A DNA stretch of 64,000 nucleotides from assembly GCF_010692725.1 (NCBI RefSeq), contig NZ_JAAFZB010000088.1, positions 1-64,000 on the forward strand, given 5' to 3'. Below are positions 45,268 to 54,553 of the stretch, in pieces (position 1 is the first letter of the stretch; every line of letters starts with the position of its first letter). A program made the translations under genes and the position numbers. This DNA comes from Flavihumibacter soli (GTDB lineage Bacteria; Bacteroidota; Bacteroidia; Sphingobacteriales; Sphingobacteriaceae). The notes under the pieces were generated by a model that was given only the letters and a program-made list of their open reading frames with translations, had not been told where the DNA came from and searched no databases.

Positions 45268-47166
45268 CTACCTGATCTCCCACCGGAAACCGGTATTGAA
45301 GTTTAAGCCTTTCGTATTATACCCTTCAAACTCCCGGTAATTCTCATCAAGCAGGTTTTTGACATCTGCAAACAGGGTAAGTTTTGAAACTGGCTGATAC
45401 TGAATATAGGCATCGAGCATATTATACGATTCTAAATCAGCGCTGACCTGGTTAAATGATGCATCGAAATAATAATCTTCCCGGCTGCTGGTAAATTTAT
45501 AGCTCATGCTCATCAGCACCGACTTACTGATAGTTAATCCTGCAGTAGCGCCGAACGTATTCTTAGGACGCCTGTACAGATTAAAGGCTGTGCCAGCAGG
45601 AGAGGTCATCTCGCCGTTTACATAAGCATAGAACGCGTCAATAGTAAGCTTATCCGCGGGCTTATAGCTTATCTCTGTCTCAAAACCTTTATCATTTTGC
45701 TCATTCTGGTTAATATACCCGAATCTCGTGGCACTTAGCTGCCCGAAATCAATTACATCACTGATCTTACGATCGAAATACGAGAGATTTACATTCAGTT
45801 TTTGAGGAAGCAGGTCGAAGTCAAATCCGGCTTCGTAAGTTCGGGAGGTCTCAGGCTTTAGATCCAGGTTTCCGTACTCTGAAAATAACTGGTAAAGTGA
45901 GGGAACATGATAGGCAGAAGAGATATTGACGAATAATTTGTACCTATCGCGGATGACATAGGACGGGTTAATGGTGTAAGTGAAGTTCTCCCCGAACTCG
46001 CTATGGTCGTTTACCCGTCCACCCAACTCGGCATTAAAACCGCTGCCGGTCTTTAGGAAGAACGAGGTAAATATACTTTTGATATTATTATCAGCGAACA
46101 AAGGCGCAGAAAAGGGATTCTCCTGTTCAGTAGCTGATCGTTTATAGCTAAGTCCGCTGGTTAATTCAAGAAAAGAGGTCAGCGCGTAATTAATACCTGC
46201 TTCGGCCTGCGAGATCTGGCCCCGGTTATCAGTGATAGAACCCTGGTTATCAAACAGATTCTTAACTGCGTTATGGGTCATGTTGAAGTTGAATTCGCCC
46301 TTACCGAGATTCAACTTTCCACCTAATCCGGCAATTACCGAATTTTTCTGGTAAGTATAGTCGTAAGCATCAGCGAAAGCGCCGTTGTCAAGACCGGCTG
46401 CATTGCCGTTCGCCTGTATATGGGCCCTAAGCGATAACCTCTCACTCACCTGCTGCCCAAGATTCAGGTTTACAGATCGCTGAGTGAATTCATCTTTATC
46501 AAAATTGGTTTCGCCGGCACCGGGGGCCGCAGTTGAAAAGTTCTCAGAGCTCAGGTTTGAGGCAGTAAAGGAGATCGAAGTTTGGCTGATGTTACCATTA
46601 AGTCCCAGCACCTGTTTATATGTTTCATAGCTGCCGCCGGTAGCAAGGACACTGGCAGTTAATTTGCCGGCACCTTTTTTAGTAATGATGCTGATCACCC
46701 CCGCTACAGCATCAGAGCCATATAAAGTAGAGTTGCCTCCCTTAACGATCTCAATCCTTTCAACCTGGTGTACCGGTATTGCTGAAATATCATATTCTCC
46801 GGTGATCCCGGAGGCATCATTCATCGGGATTCCATCGACCAGTATCAGTGTGTTTCCGGGTGCAGCGCCGCGCAGGTATACCGATTTGATATCACCCGGT
46901 GTGTTGCCGTTGCCCCCTATTGTCAATCCTGCTACCTGGTTTAAAACTTCAGGCAAACTTCTCCCCTGGCTTCTGGACAGCGTCTCAGCAGAGATTACCC
47001 GCACCACCTTACCGATTTCAGATTGTTTTTTGGATGAGCGGGTTGCGGTTACAACCACCTCGTTCAGATTCCGCACAGGTTCCTGCTGGGCCAGGGCATT
47101 GCCGCTCAGCAATACCAGTTGTGCAAGCCCCAGGCCTGCAGCAACATAATTTTTTTTTGTTTTCAT
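45268..47166 (-). CDS. btuB: TonB-dependent outer-membrane receptor, BtuB-like vitamin B12 transporter
   Basis: A 632-residue receptor. It has a signal peptide of about 27 residues ending GNALAQ. The plug (about 35-160) contains NEVVVTATRSSKKQSEIGKVV, a TonB-box-like start, then VYLRGAAPGNTLILVDGIPMND, VERIEIVKGGNSTLYGSDAVAGVISI. A barrel follows, ending with an aromatic-rich last strand and WEIR. Because a complete cobalamin riboswitch lies directly upstream, the substrate is very probably cobalamin or another corrinoid. No carboxypeptidase-like leader domain is present, unlike the iron-type receptor later in the window. First gene of the unit with the PP-loop ATPase and sirtuin. Confidence 0.92.
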   Translation of the reverse strand: MKTKKNYVAAGLGLAQLVLLSGNALAQQEPVRNLNEVVVTATRSSKKQSEIGKVVRVISAETLSRSQGRSLPEVLNQVAGLTIGGNGNTPGDIKSVYLRGAAPGNTLILVDGIPMNDASGITGEYDISAIPVHQVERIEIVKGGNSTLYGSDAVAGVISIITKKGAGKLTASVLATGGSYETYKQVLGLNGNISQTSISFTASNLSSENFSTAAPGAGETNFDKDEFTQRSVNLNLGQQVSERLSLRAHIQANGNAAGLDNGAFADAYDYTYQKNSVIAGLGGKLNLGKGEFNFNMTHNAVKNLFDNQGSITDNRGQISQAEAGINYALTSFLELTSGLSYKRSATEQENPFSAPLFADNNIKSIFTSFFLKTGSGFNAELGGRVNDHSEFGENFTYTINPSYVIRDRYKLFVNISSAYHVPSLYQLFSEYGNLDLKPETSRTYEAGFDFDLLPQKLNVNLSYFDRKISDVIDFGQLSATRFGYINQNEQNDKGFETEISYKPADKLTIDAFYAYVNGEMTSPAGTAFNLYRRPKNTFGATAGLTISKSVLMSMSYKFTSSREDYYFDASFNQVSADLESYNMLDAYIQYQPVSKLTLFADVKNLLDENYREFEGYNTKGLNFNTGFRWEIR

Positions 47167-47283
47167 TTTGTTGTGAGTGATAAATCCTCACAGCAAACAG
47201 AACATCAGAATACATGAAATGACCACATACGTCAAGGCGGTCACTCAAGCTTCAATCCCCGAAAGCTATGAATTAATAATACT

Positions 47284-47447
47284 TCTGGCAGGTCTTCTGA
47301 CTTACTCCCCTTTGGTCCGTCTTCCCATTCTTATTGAACAGTGACTTTATTGAACCTCGGTTACGGAGCTTACAGCTGCGGGACAGTTACGGATTCTCAC
47401 CGTATTCCCTTTTCATCCCGATTGCTACATCGGGAACCAAATGCAGG
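47284..47447 (-). promoter_or_regulatory. Cobalamin riboswitch upstream of btuB
   Basis: Read on the - strand it carries the ordered blocks of the AdoCbl aptamer: an AAAAGGGAA segment, CGGTGAGAATCCGTAACTG, TCCCGCAGCTGTAAG, a CACTG box, GGGAAGACGG, and the closing GTCAGAAGACCTGCC. It sits between the promoter at 47450-47480 and the btuB start, about 118 nt upstream of the ATG. B12 binding should lower expression of btuB and probably of the two genes behind it. Confidence 0.95.
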
Positions 47448-47449
47448 TG

Positions 47450-47480
47450 CAAAGGTATCATTAGCTTTATTATTTGCAAA
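47450..47480 (-). promoter_or_regulatory. Promoter of the btuB riboswitch unit
   Basis: On the - strand TTTG (47477-47480), a 19-bp spacer, then TACCTTTG (47450-47457): a perfect match to the Bacteroidota consensus. Confidence 0.8.
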
Positions 47481-47528
47481 TCATCGGGGCATATTAAAGC
47501 ATGATGACTTATTTTCTATCTTTAAGGT

Positions 47529-48788
47529 ATGAAACGATCAATATCCGCCCTGCTAATAATGATAGTTACCTCCTTAAGTGCCAAAAGTCAAAATATTAAC
47601 GATATAGATACCACCTACCTGAAAAAAATATTGGAAGACAATCCTGTTCTTTTCAACGACGTACTCAATCACCCTAACCACAACGAGGTTCAGATACTTT
47701 ATACCCGCATTAACCGCGACGACAAGAACCTTCCGAGTTTCACATCCTATGGCTACCGCTTAAATCCTTCCTGGTATTTCTATCCGGCAAGCACCGTTAA
47801 ATTACCAGCGGCAGTTTTTGCCCTTGAAAAGATCAATGCACTGAAGGTGAAGGGTCTCACAAAAGAAACGACTATGATCACGGACAGTGCCTTTGCCGGA
47901 CAAACCCGTGTTGAACGGGATAGCTCTTCAGAAACAGGCTTACCGAGTATTGAACATTATATTAAAAAGATCCTCTTAACCAGTGACAATGATGCATACA
48001 ACCGTATTTATGAGTTTTTGGGACGCGCTGAGATTAATAGTAAACTACGAAAGAACGGCTTGACTGACAGCAGGATACTGAACAGGCTGGCAATTGGTGA
48101 TGGAGGTGAATCTGCAAAACATACGAACCCGGTTTCATTCTACGATGGTAAAAATTTAATATACCAGCAGAAGCCGCAATACGACCCAAAGGATTACCCC
48201 CTTGATCTTGAAAACCTGATACGCGGCATGGGGTATATGGATGCTAATGAACACCTGGTAAACGAACCATATTCATTTGCTGATAAAAATGTTTATACGA
48301 TCGCTGATCAGCAGGCCATATTACGGAAACTGATGTTCCCGGAAGCATTTCCCCGGGCGGAAAGATTCAATTTGAAACCTGACGATTATAAACTGATGTA
48401 TAGGTATATGTCCATGCTGCCTTCTGAAAGTGATTATCCTAAATATGATGCAAAGGAATTCTGGCCGGCTTATAGTAAAATGCTTTATTATGGCCGGGAA
48501 AAAGAAGCTGTGATTGATCCTGACATACGCATATTTAATAAATATGGTGATTCATACGGTTATATTATCGACAACGCATATTTCGTTGACTTTAAAAATC
48601 ATGTTGAGTTTATGCTCACGGTGGTGGTTCAATCAAATGAGGACGGAATCTATAACGATGGTAAATATGAGTATGAAACCGTGTGTTATCCTTTTATGAA
48701 AAATCTTGGCAGGATAATCTATACGCATGAACTGAAGCGGGAGAAAAAGTATCTGCCAAACCTTCAGAAATTTCAGTTCAAATATTGA
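47529..48788 (+). CDS. Serine hydrolase of the class A beta-lactamase fold
   Basis: A 419-residue exported protein with a signal peptide of about 20 residues ending SAKSQ. The catalytic SxxK is Ser88-Thr-Val-Lys91 in PASTVKLPAAV. A TSDN motif follows at 151-154, 64 residues later, in the context ILLTSDNDAYNRIYEFLG, like the SDN loop of class A beta-lactamases. A KYG sequence in NKYGDSYGYI may replace KTG. A Glu166-type omega loop is not evident, so efficient antibiotic hydrolysis is unlikely. It may act on peptidoglycan or another peptide. It diverges from the btuB riboswitch. Confidence 0.8.
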   Translation: MKRSISALLIMIVTSLSAKSQNINDIDTTYLKKILEDNPVLFNDVLNHPNHNEVQILYTRINRDDKNLPSFTSYGYRLNPSWYFYPASTVKLPAAVFALEKINALKVKGLTKETTMITDSAFAGQTRVERDSSSETGLPSIEHYIKKILLTSDNDAYNRIYEFLGRAEINSKLRKNGLTDSRILNRLAIGDGGESAKHTNPVSFYDGKNLIYQQKPQYDPKDYPLDLENLIRGMGYMDANEHLVNEPYSFADKNVYTIADQQAILRKLMFPEAFPRAERFNLKPDDYKLMYRYMSMLPSESDYPKYDAKEFWPAYSKMLYYGREKEAVIDPDIRIFNKYGDSYGYIIDNAYFVDFKNHVEFMLTVVVQSNEDGIYNDGKYEYETVCYPFMKNLGRIIYTHELKREKKYLPNLQKFQFKY

Positions 48789-48810
48789 GATAGCCGGGAA
48801 ACTTGTCGGT

Positions 48811-50715
48811 TCACTCCAATCCTATCTTCTTCAATATTTCATGATATCGCGGATCGTCACGTAACGGTCCCGCCTTGGGATCAATTTTTAAACTACACAG
48901 GGATTCCTCATGCATGTCCAGGCTTTTCTGAAGCCATTTAAAGGCCTCATCCTTTTCACCCAATGCACCGTAGACTAATCCCAATGCGCGATAATCGTTC
49001 GGACTCAGCTGATTCTTCTTCAGTACATTGAGTATTGCATTTGCCTCGCTGGTCTGCCCCGATGCTGCGTAGATATATGCAAGAGCAACATCCGTTTTGC
49101 CTTTGTTTCCCGTGAGATCACCCCACTTATTATTTTCTTCAATAGCTTTTTCGGTCATTCCTTTTGCCTGATAACATAGAGAAAGAAGCCGGTAAATAGG
49201 TATGAAATCTGGATAGAGGTCTAGTGTTTTCATTGCGATCTCGATGCCATCATCATACTTTCCTGTGTAGTAATAATGTATGCCTTTATCTTTCATGATT
49301 CCCGGCGAAACAGGATCCAGTTCGACAGCAAGAGTGATCTCGTGCAGCGCTTCTGCAAACCGGCCATTAAATAATAACCATTCGGCATACCAATGCCTGC
49401 CGGTAGCATATTTAGGATTCAGTCCGATCCCAGTCTTGAATTCTTTCTCTGAATTTACCCAATCCCAATCATTCAGCATAAGTGCTGTTGCCAGTGAGAT
49501 ATGTGCCTCCCCCAGGTTAGGGTCTAGCTCTAAAGCCCTTTTCACGGCCATCATTTGTTTCGGGAGCAGTTCTCTTCTGGGGATGTTGGTATATTCTCCC
49601 ATAAGACTGTAAGTATCTGCCAGGCCCGACCATGCCAGGGCATAGTCAGGATCCTTTTGAAGTGCTTTTTCGAAGAATCGAACCGCTGCTTTCATTCCCT
49701 CTTCATTTCGCCGGTTCCAGAAGTAACGACCCTGCAAATACAGCTGGTATGCTTCTGTGTCCTGCGTATGAGTCCTGGAAATCAGTTCGCCTTCATTGCC
49801 TAATAAGGTTACCCGGAGTTTCTCGGTAATGGCGAGTGCTATCTCGTCCTGTATCGCGAAAATATCTTCCATGGTCCGGTCGTATCGCTCGCTCCATATG
49901 TGAAAGCCATCTGCCACATTGATCAGCTGAGTAGTAATACGAAGCCGGTCTCCCTGTTTTCTTACGCTTCCCTCCAAAACAGTGCTTACCCCCAATTCTT
50001 CACCAACCTGTCGCAGGTCTATATTTTTACCTTTAAACTGAAAAGAAGAAGTACGTCCTGCAACTTTCAGATCGGTTAGATGTGCCAGGGAACTAAGTAT
50101 CTCCTCTGCCATTCCGTCGCTGAAATACTCCTGATCCGGGTCATTGCTCATATTAACAAAAGGAAGTACTGCAATGCTTTTGGGAGGTCGTTTAGAGAGC
50201 GAAGGGCTGGCAGGTTCAGAATCTGTAATGATCTTATAAATCTTCACGGGTTCCTTTACATTCTTCAGAACTTCCTGCTTAACGAATTCGGTAGCTATTT
50301 CATGCTTATTGGAAACATTGTTGTACACAGACTCAGAGATATAGATCCCTCCGGGCGCTGCAATAGCCTGGATCCGAGACGCGATGTTTACTCCGTCGCC
50401 GAATACATCGTTATCTTCAAAAACTACTTCTCCGAGGTGAATTCCGATTCGCAGCAAATATTCATTATTCCTGTTGCAAGCTTCCTGGATCCTGACAGCG
50501 GCAGCAACGGCATCAGTCACTGTAGAAAAGCTGGCCATTACACCATCGCCCAGCTCCTTGATCCACCGGCCACCGTACTCCTCAACTATCGGTTTTTGAA
50601 GGAGCCTGTTTTTAGTGAGCAGGTCAAATGCCTTACTTTCGTCACTACCCATAATAGCGGTGTAGCCGACTATATCGGTGAACATTATGGCAGCTAACTG
50701 GCGGGATTTAGACAC
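48811..50715 (-). CDS. Class III adenylate cyclase with TolB-like and TPR domains
   Basis: A 634-residue three-part protein. The cyclase domain (1-165) has both metal aspartates (Asp14 in FTDIVGYT, Asp57 in LGDGV), transition-state Asn110 and Arg114 in VNIASR, and adenine-specifying Lys53 and Asp103, so cAMP synthesis is predicted. A TolB/FlgO-like region (about 185-300) has SIAVLPFVNMSNDPDQEYFSDGMAEEI. The rest is TPR repeats. There is no signal peptide. The start is GTG at 50715; an overlapping ATG is out of frame. Known in Bacteroidota and Alphaproteobacteria as a sensor-like module, but the input signal is unknown. Confidence 0.9.
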   Translation of the reverse strand: MSKSRQLAAIMFTDIVGYTAIMGSDESKAFDLLTKNRLLQKPIVEEYGGRWIKELGDGVMASFSTVTDAVAAAVRIQEACNRNNEYLLRIGIHLGEVVFEDNDVFGDGVNIASRIQAIAAPGGIYISESVYNNVSNKHEIATEFVKQEVLKNVKEPVKIYKIITDSEPASPSLSKRPPKSIAVLPFVNMSNDPDQEYFSDGMAEEILSSLAHLTDLKVAGRTSSFQFKGKNIDLRQVGEELGVSTVLEGSVRKQGDRLRITTQLINVADGFHIWSERYDRTMEDIFAIQDEIALAITEKLRVTLLGNEGELISRTHTQDTEAYQLYLQGRYFWNRRNEEGMKAAVRFFEKALQKDPDYALAWSGLADTYSLMGEYTNIPRRELLPKQMMAVKRALELDPNLGEAHISLATALMLNDWDWVNSEKEFKTGIGLNPKYATGRHWYAEWLLFNGRFAEALHEITLAVELDPVSPGIMKDKGIHYYYTGKYDDGIEIAMKTLDLYPDFIPIYRLLSLCYQAKGMTEKAIEENNKWGDLTGNKGKTDVALAYIYAASGQTSEANAILNVLKKNQLSPNDYRALGLVYGALGEKDEAFKWLQKSLDMHEESLCSLKIDPKAGPLRDDPRYHEILKKIGLE

Positions 50716-50906
50716 TCCACATTTTTTGAAGTATTAAGTTAAAGAAAAGATTGAAACTATTGTTTCAGTGACTTTCGCCCATAAGGTTTAGAGCCGGTGC
50801 GCTTTACTGGCATAGACGGTCTGAAAGTGCTTTCACCGAAACAAAATCAGCAGTTTAAAACACCCTTGTCAAATTCCTGTTATCTAATCACAAACAAAGA
50901 TAACCT

Positions 50907-51677
50907 ATGCTCGAATCAATCACCCGGAAGCTCACGGATGCTGTAAAAGGTCCGTTACTTCCTCAAAATGAAAATGCTAATGTAAATACTCCGGAACGTC
51001 TTCTATCTATTTTGGCCGGAGCAGTAATTACCTATAAAGGCCTGTCCCAGATCGGCAGGCATCCATTGATAGCTCTTCAGGAAGCAATGGTGGGCGGTGT
51101 CTTACTCTATAGGGGTGCCACCGGCGTATGCCCGATCTATTCACGCCTGGGAAAAGACAGCACGGATACGCCGGCTATAAACATTACCGAAAGATTTATC
51201 GTGAATAAGCCTAAAGAGGAGGTCTATGCGTTTTGGAGAAACTTTGAAAACCTTCCCCGTTTCATGAAACACCTTTCCTCTGTAGAGGAACAAAGTGAAG
51301 ACCGGTCACAATGGAAAGCTAACTTACCCGGCGAACTGGTTAAACTAACCTGGAATGCAGAAATTACCCGTGAAGAAGAGAATAGCTATATAGGCTGGCA
51401 ATCAGTAGAAGGCTCAATGGTCGACAATGCCGGCAAAGTTGAATTCAGTGATGCTCTTAATGGTTCCGGCACAGAGTTGAATGTGGAGATTAGTTACTTT
51501 CCGCCGGCAGGTAGCCTGGGTCAGGGAATCGCAAAGCTTCTGAACAATGTATTTGAAGACATGATTCGCAAGGATGTCACTAACTTCAAGCATTTTGTTG
51601 AAGGCGAAGAATACAAAACATATGTAAATTCACCGAGCTTTGTAGAAAAGATTCAGAATACCTTTAAATCCAAATAA
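50907..51677 (+). CDS. DUF2892-SRPBCC fusion membrane protein
   Basis: A 256-residue protein. The N-terminal part (about 28-82, ERLLSILAGAVITYKGLSQ and GGVLLYRGATGVCPIYSRLG) is a two-helix YgaP-like (DUF2892) membrane hairpin. The C-terminal part (about 95-235) is a SRPBCC/START-like cavity domain: ERFIVNKPKEEVYAFWRNFENLPRFMKHLSSVE and ENSYIGWQSVEGSMVDNAGKVEF. Such fusions occur in many bacteria and probably bind a hydrophobic ligand at the membrane; the ligand is unknown. The 191-bp gap upstream shows no clear promoter. A very strong terminator follows. Confidence 0.85.
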   Translation: MLESITRKLTDAVKGPLLPQNENANVNTPERLLSILAGAVITYKGLSQIGRHPLIALQEAMVGGVLLYRGATGVCPIYSRLGKDSTDTPAINITERFIVNKPKEEVYAFWRNFENLPRFMKHLSSVEEQSEDRSQWKANLPGELVKLTWNAEITREEENSYIGWQSVEGSMVDNAGKVEFSDALNGSGTELNVEISYFPPAGSLGQGIAKLLNNVFEDMIRKDVTNFKHFVEGEEYKTYVNSPSFVEKIQNTFKSK

Positions 51678-51690
51678 GGTTAGCCGCATT

Positions 51691-51748
51691 AAGCCATATT
51701 ATTCGCTCTTAATGTCCAATCATTAACAGCGAGATAATATGGCTTTTT
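51691..51748 (+). terminator. Long hairpin terminator
   Basis: A nested inverted repeat: AAGCCATATTAT/ATAATATGGCTT outside, TCGCT/AGCGA next, TTAATG/CATTAA inside, with a TCCAAT loop. Only single unpaired bases interrupt about 23 pairs, and a T run follows. Confidence 0.9.
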
Positions 51749-52450
51749 TTACCTGTAAGATCTCTCTTTCAGAAAAACAACTCTTTCTAAGGCGCCAATA
51801 GTGATAAGGAACTGCGCCGCCATATAGGTGGCCATTATAAATACCCCCGAGGATACGAAAGGGTAGACAAATTTATTGATGGCAAGCAAGACATCCGAGA
51901 TAATAAAAAATATCGCTCCGGAAAGCACAAGCTGAAAGCTTAAAAGGTTGACGCGTCCATAGCGGTAACCTGCCATAATAGCCATCAATGAGATGACAAT
52001 CATGTAAGCCATAACAGGTATTCTCAGATCCGCCAGATAGGGCCTTATCCACACATAGAAGCCAATTGTAAATGCTGACATAATAAACAGCATCAAATGG
52101 CCATACTTCTTTGATGCGTCCGGGTCGTATTTATAATCACGAAAAAATGCTATTGCATAAAAAATATGTGCGACAAGAAAGGCAGACAGCCCTGCAATAA
52201 AAAAAACTCCACCCTTACCCGCAAATAGTAATGCAATATCCCCGGCAAGAGAGAATAACAGGCCTCCGAAAATGAGTTTACTGAAATTTCCGTATAAGCG
52301 TGTTTTGTTGACCAGATACCCTCCCAATATGATACATATCAGAGGTTTAATGAACAGACGGGCTTGAGAAATATCGAATATTTCTATAAATATGTCTAAG
52401 AGGGCTATCAGAAAGAAGCTTATACTAAAGCTTAGATGGCGTTTCCACAT
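51749..52450 (-). CDS. YhhN/TMEM86-family membrane protein, lysoplasmalogenase-like
   Basis: A 233-residue integral membrane protein with about eight helices. The two conserved acidic spots of the YhhN family are visible as SLAGDIALLF (about residue 70) and FIISDVLLAINKF (about 190). Animal TMEM86 proteins hydrolyse the vinyl-ether bond of lysoplasmalogens, and bacterial YhhN members have the same fold. It overlaps the end of the AGMO-like gene by 26 bp, so the two are coupled. The specific lipid substrate here is not known. Confidence 0.87.
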   Translation of the reverse strand: MWKRHLSFSISFFLIALLDIFIEIFDISQARLFIKPLICIILGGYLVNKTRLYGNFSKLIFGGLLFSLAGDIALLFAGKGGVFFIAGLSAFLVAHIFYAIAFFRDYKYDPDASKKYGHLMLFIMSAFTIGFYVWIRPYLADLRIPVMAYMIVISLMAIMAGYRYGRVNLLSFQLVLSGAIFFIISDVLLAINKFVYPFVSSGVFIMATYMAAQFLITIGALERVVFLKERSYR

Positions 52451-53657
52451 ATGCTAATTGAGGTTGAATCAGGTAAAACCATACGAGTGAAGTAATACAT
52501 AAGGTTGTATTTACAAAAATCAGAAGGGCATTGCCTGGTTGGGGCATATATGTAAAAATCGTGCCGAGCCAGAATATTAATCTGAAATATTCAAATTTCT
52601 GTAACCAGCCCTTGTGCTCAAACAGAGCCCCGCAAGTAGTTAAAGTGAGTACGACGAGGATTGTCGAGCTGATGAGTTGAAGGCTGTTAAGCTTTGCGCT
52701 GAAGAACAAGATCAGGGTAGCAAGAACCAGAGCGAGTAGAAACTGCACTAACAGATACCAGATAAGTTTGCGATTATACTCCGGGCTGTATTTCAAAATT
52801 TCCTTTGCTTCAGGCGCAGAGGTTTCCGGAGCCGGGACTAATTCTTCCGGTAACCAGCCTGGCGGATTAACGAAAACCTTTAATTTATCCTTTACTGAAG
52901 AAGTTTTGCGTGTAATCTTAAACAGCTCATACCAGTAATGAAAGTTTGCCCATACCGGGTTCCAGCTTGCCAGGGGTTTTGTGATACCGTACACGACCTC
53001 CTCCTCCTCAGCCTGGAAGGTTCCGAACATCCTGTCCCATATGATAAGTGAACCTGCGTGATTTTTATCAATATACTTCTTATTCGAGCCATGATGCACC
53101 CTATGATGTGAGGGTGTATTGAAGATCCATTCCAGCGGCCCCATTTTTCCGATTGCACGGGTATGGATCCAAAATTGATACAGGGTATTAAAGGAGCTGA
53201 CTGTGAGAAACATAATCGGATCGAACCCTGCAAAGGCAAGCGGCAGATAAAATATCCAGGAAAAACCTCCCTGAAACCACGACTGACGCAAAGCTACTGT
53301 GAGATTATATTCTTCAGATTGATGGTGAACAATGTGTGCTGCCCATAAAGCATTTACCTCATGACTCATCCTGTGAAACCAGTAATAGAAGAAATCGACA
53401 CCAACGAACAATAGCAACCAGATCCAGACCGTATTGGGAAACGTATAAAAACGCCAGTGATCAAAAATATACAGGTAAGCAAAAAAAGTTGCGGTCTTTA
53501 AAAAGAGTCCGACAAGCTGGGAGCCTATCCCCTGACTTAAATTAGCTATAGAGTCATTTAAACGATAGTAGTTAAGCTTCCTGTAGACCGAATAAGCAAT
53601 TTCAATCCCGATAAGGATAAAAAACACAGGTATTGAAAGAGTGATGTAATCAACCAT
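52425..53657 (-). CDS. Alkylglycerol monooxygenase-like fatty acid hydroxylase
   Basis: A 410-residue membrane di-iron enzyme. The histidine boxes are HRMSH (His95, His99), HIVHH (His108, His111, His112) and SHHRVHH (His184, 185, 188, 189), with a further His165. A region of four or more hydrophobic helices follows (about 290-400), as in animal AGMO (TMEM195), whereas short bacterial sterol desaturase-like proteins end earlier. AGMO cleaves alkyl-ether lipids with tetrahydrobiopterin. The substrate here could also be a hydroxy fatty lipid. The downstream YhhN gene supports an ether-lipid role. Confidence 0.82.
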   Translation of the reverse strand: MVDYITLSIPVFFILIGIEIAYSVYRKLNYYRLNDSIANLSQGIGSQLVGLFLKTATFFAYLYIFDHWRFYTFPNTVWIWLLLFVGVDFFYYWFHRMSHEVNALWAAHIVHHQSEEYNLTVALRQSWFQGGFSWIFYLPLAFAGFDPIMFLTVSSFNTLYQFWIHTRAIGKMGPLEWIFNTPSHHRVHHGSNKKYIDKNHAGSLIIWDRMFGTFQAEEEEVVYGITKPLASWNPVWANFHYWYELFKITRKTSSVKDKLKVFVNPPGWLPEELVPAPETSAPEAKEILKYSPEYNRKLIWYLLVQFLLALVLATLILFFSAKLNSLQLISSTILVVLTLTTCGALFEHKGWLQKFEYFRLIFWLGTIFTYMPQPGNALLIFVNTTLCITSLVWFYLIQPQLAYVETPSKL

Positions 53658-53779
53658 TGTAAACGAATGTAATCAATAACACTGAATTCGGGAAGCACTG
53701 TTTAATACACAGGGGATCACAATTGATAAGCAAAATTCTTAGGGAATAAGTATCTTCACGACTTTTAAATCAGACAAGT

Positions 53780-54481
53780 ATGACAAAGGAATTAGTTTTG
53801 TTGCTGGCTTTTGTACCAATAATGGCCACGGCTCAAAAGGAAAAAAACACTGCGCAAGCAAAGAAGGTTGAATCTGTTTCAGTCATGAAAACTAAAACAG
53901 ACTCGGCCAGTTACGCCTTCGGTTTAAAGATAGCTACAGATCTGAAATCCAGCGGTGTTGAAGCACTGAATATCGGGCTATGGAGCAAGGCAATGGAGCA
54001 GGTATTTAAAGATGAAAAGACCGAGTTATCAGAGCAGCAAGCTCAATCCATTATAACGTCCTTTATGGGTGAGAAAAATGAGAAAAGGTCAGAAAATCTG
54101 AAAGCGGAAGGCGACAAGTTTCTTGCAGAAAATAAGAAGAAACCCGGCGTTGTTACTACTGCAAGCGGACTGCAATATACGATCCTGCAACCCGGAACAG
54201 GTCCTAAGCCTTCACGCGATTCTGAAGTGACTGTTCATTATAAAGGCACCCTCCTGAACGGAAATCAATTTGACAGTTCGTATGACCGGGGTGAACCCAT
54301 AACATTCGAGCTTGCAAGAGTTATCCCTGGGTGGGTTGAAGGTCTTCAACTAATGCAGGAAGGTTCAAAGTACAGGTTTTTCATCCCATGGAAACTAGCA
54401 TATGGTGCTGAGGGCGCGGGTCATGATATACCCCCTTACAGCGTTCTAATATTTGACATCGAGCTTTTAAAATCAAAATAA
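53780..54481 (+). CDS. FKBP-type peptidyl-prolyl isomerase, Mip-like
   Basis: A 233-residue exported isomerase with a signal peptide of about 19 residues (ending MATAQ). The N-terminal helical dimerisation part is SASYAFGLKIATDLKSSGVEALN with a long Lys/Glu helix around 95-118. The FKBP domain (about 125-232) has VTVHYKGTLLNGNQFDSSYDRGEPITFEL and PGWVEGLQLMQEGSKYRFFIPWKLAYG, ending PPYSVLIFDIELL. It assists folding of exported proteins. No lipobox is visible, so probably soluble in the periplasm. Confidence 0.94.
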   Translation: MTKELVLLLAFVPIMATAQKEKNTAQAKKVESVSVMKTKTDSASYAFGLKIATDLKSSGVEALNIGLWSKAMEQVFKDEKTELSEQQAQSIITSFMGEKNEKRSENLKAEGDKFLAENKKKPGVVTTASGLQYTILQPGTGPKPSRDSEVTVHYKGTLLNGNQFDSSYDRGEPITFELARVIPGWVEGLQLMQEGSKYRFFIPWKLAYGAEGAGHDIPPYSVLIFDIELLKSK

Positions 54482-54553
54482 GCGTTTACCAGGCTTCAAA
54501 CCGCGTTTGTATTTGGCCTGGTTAATCAGTACGTATATTTCGATTAATAACCT

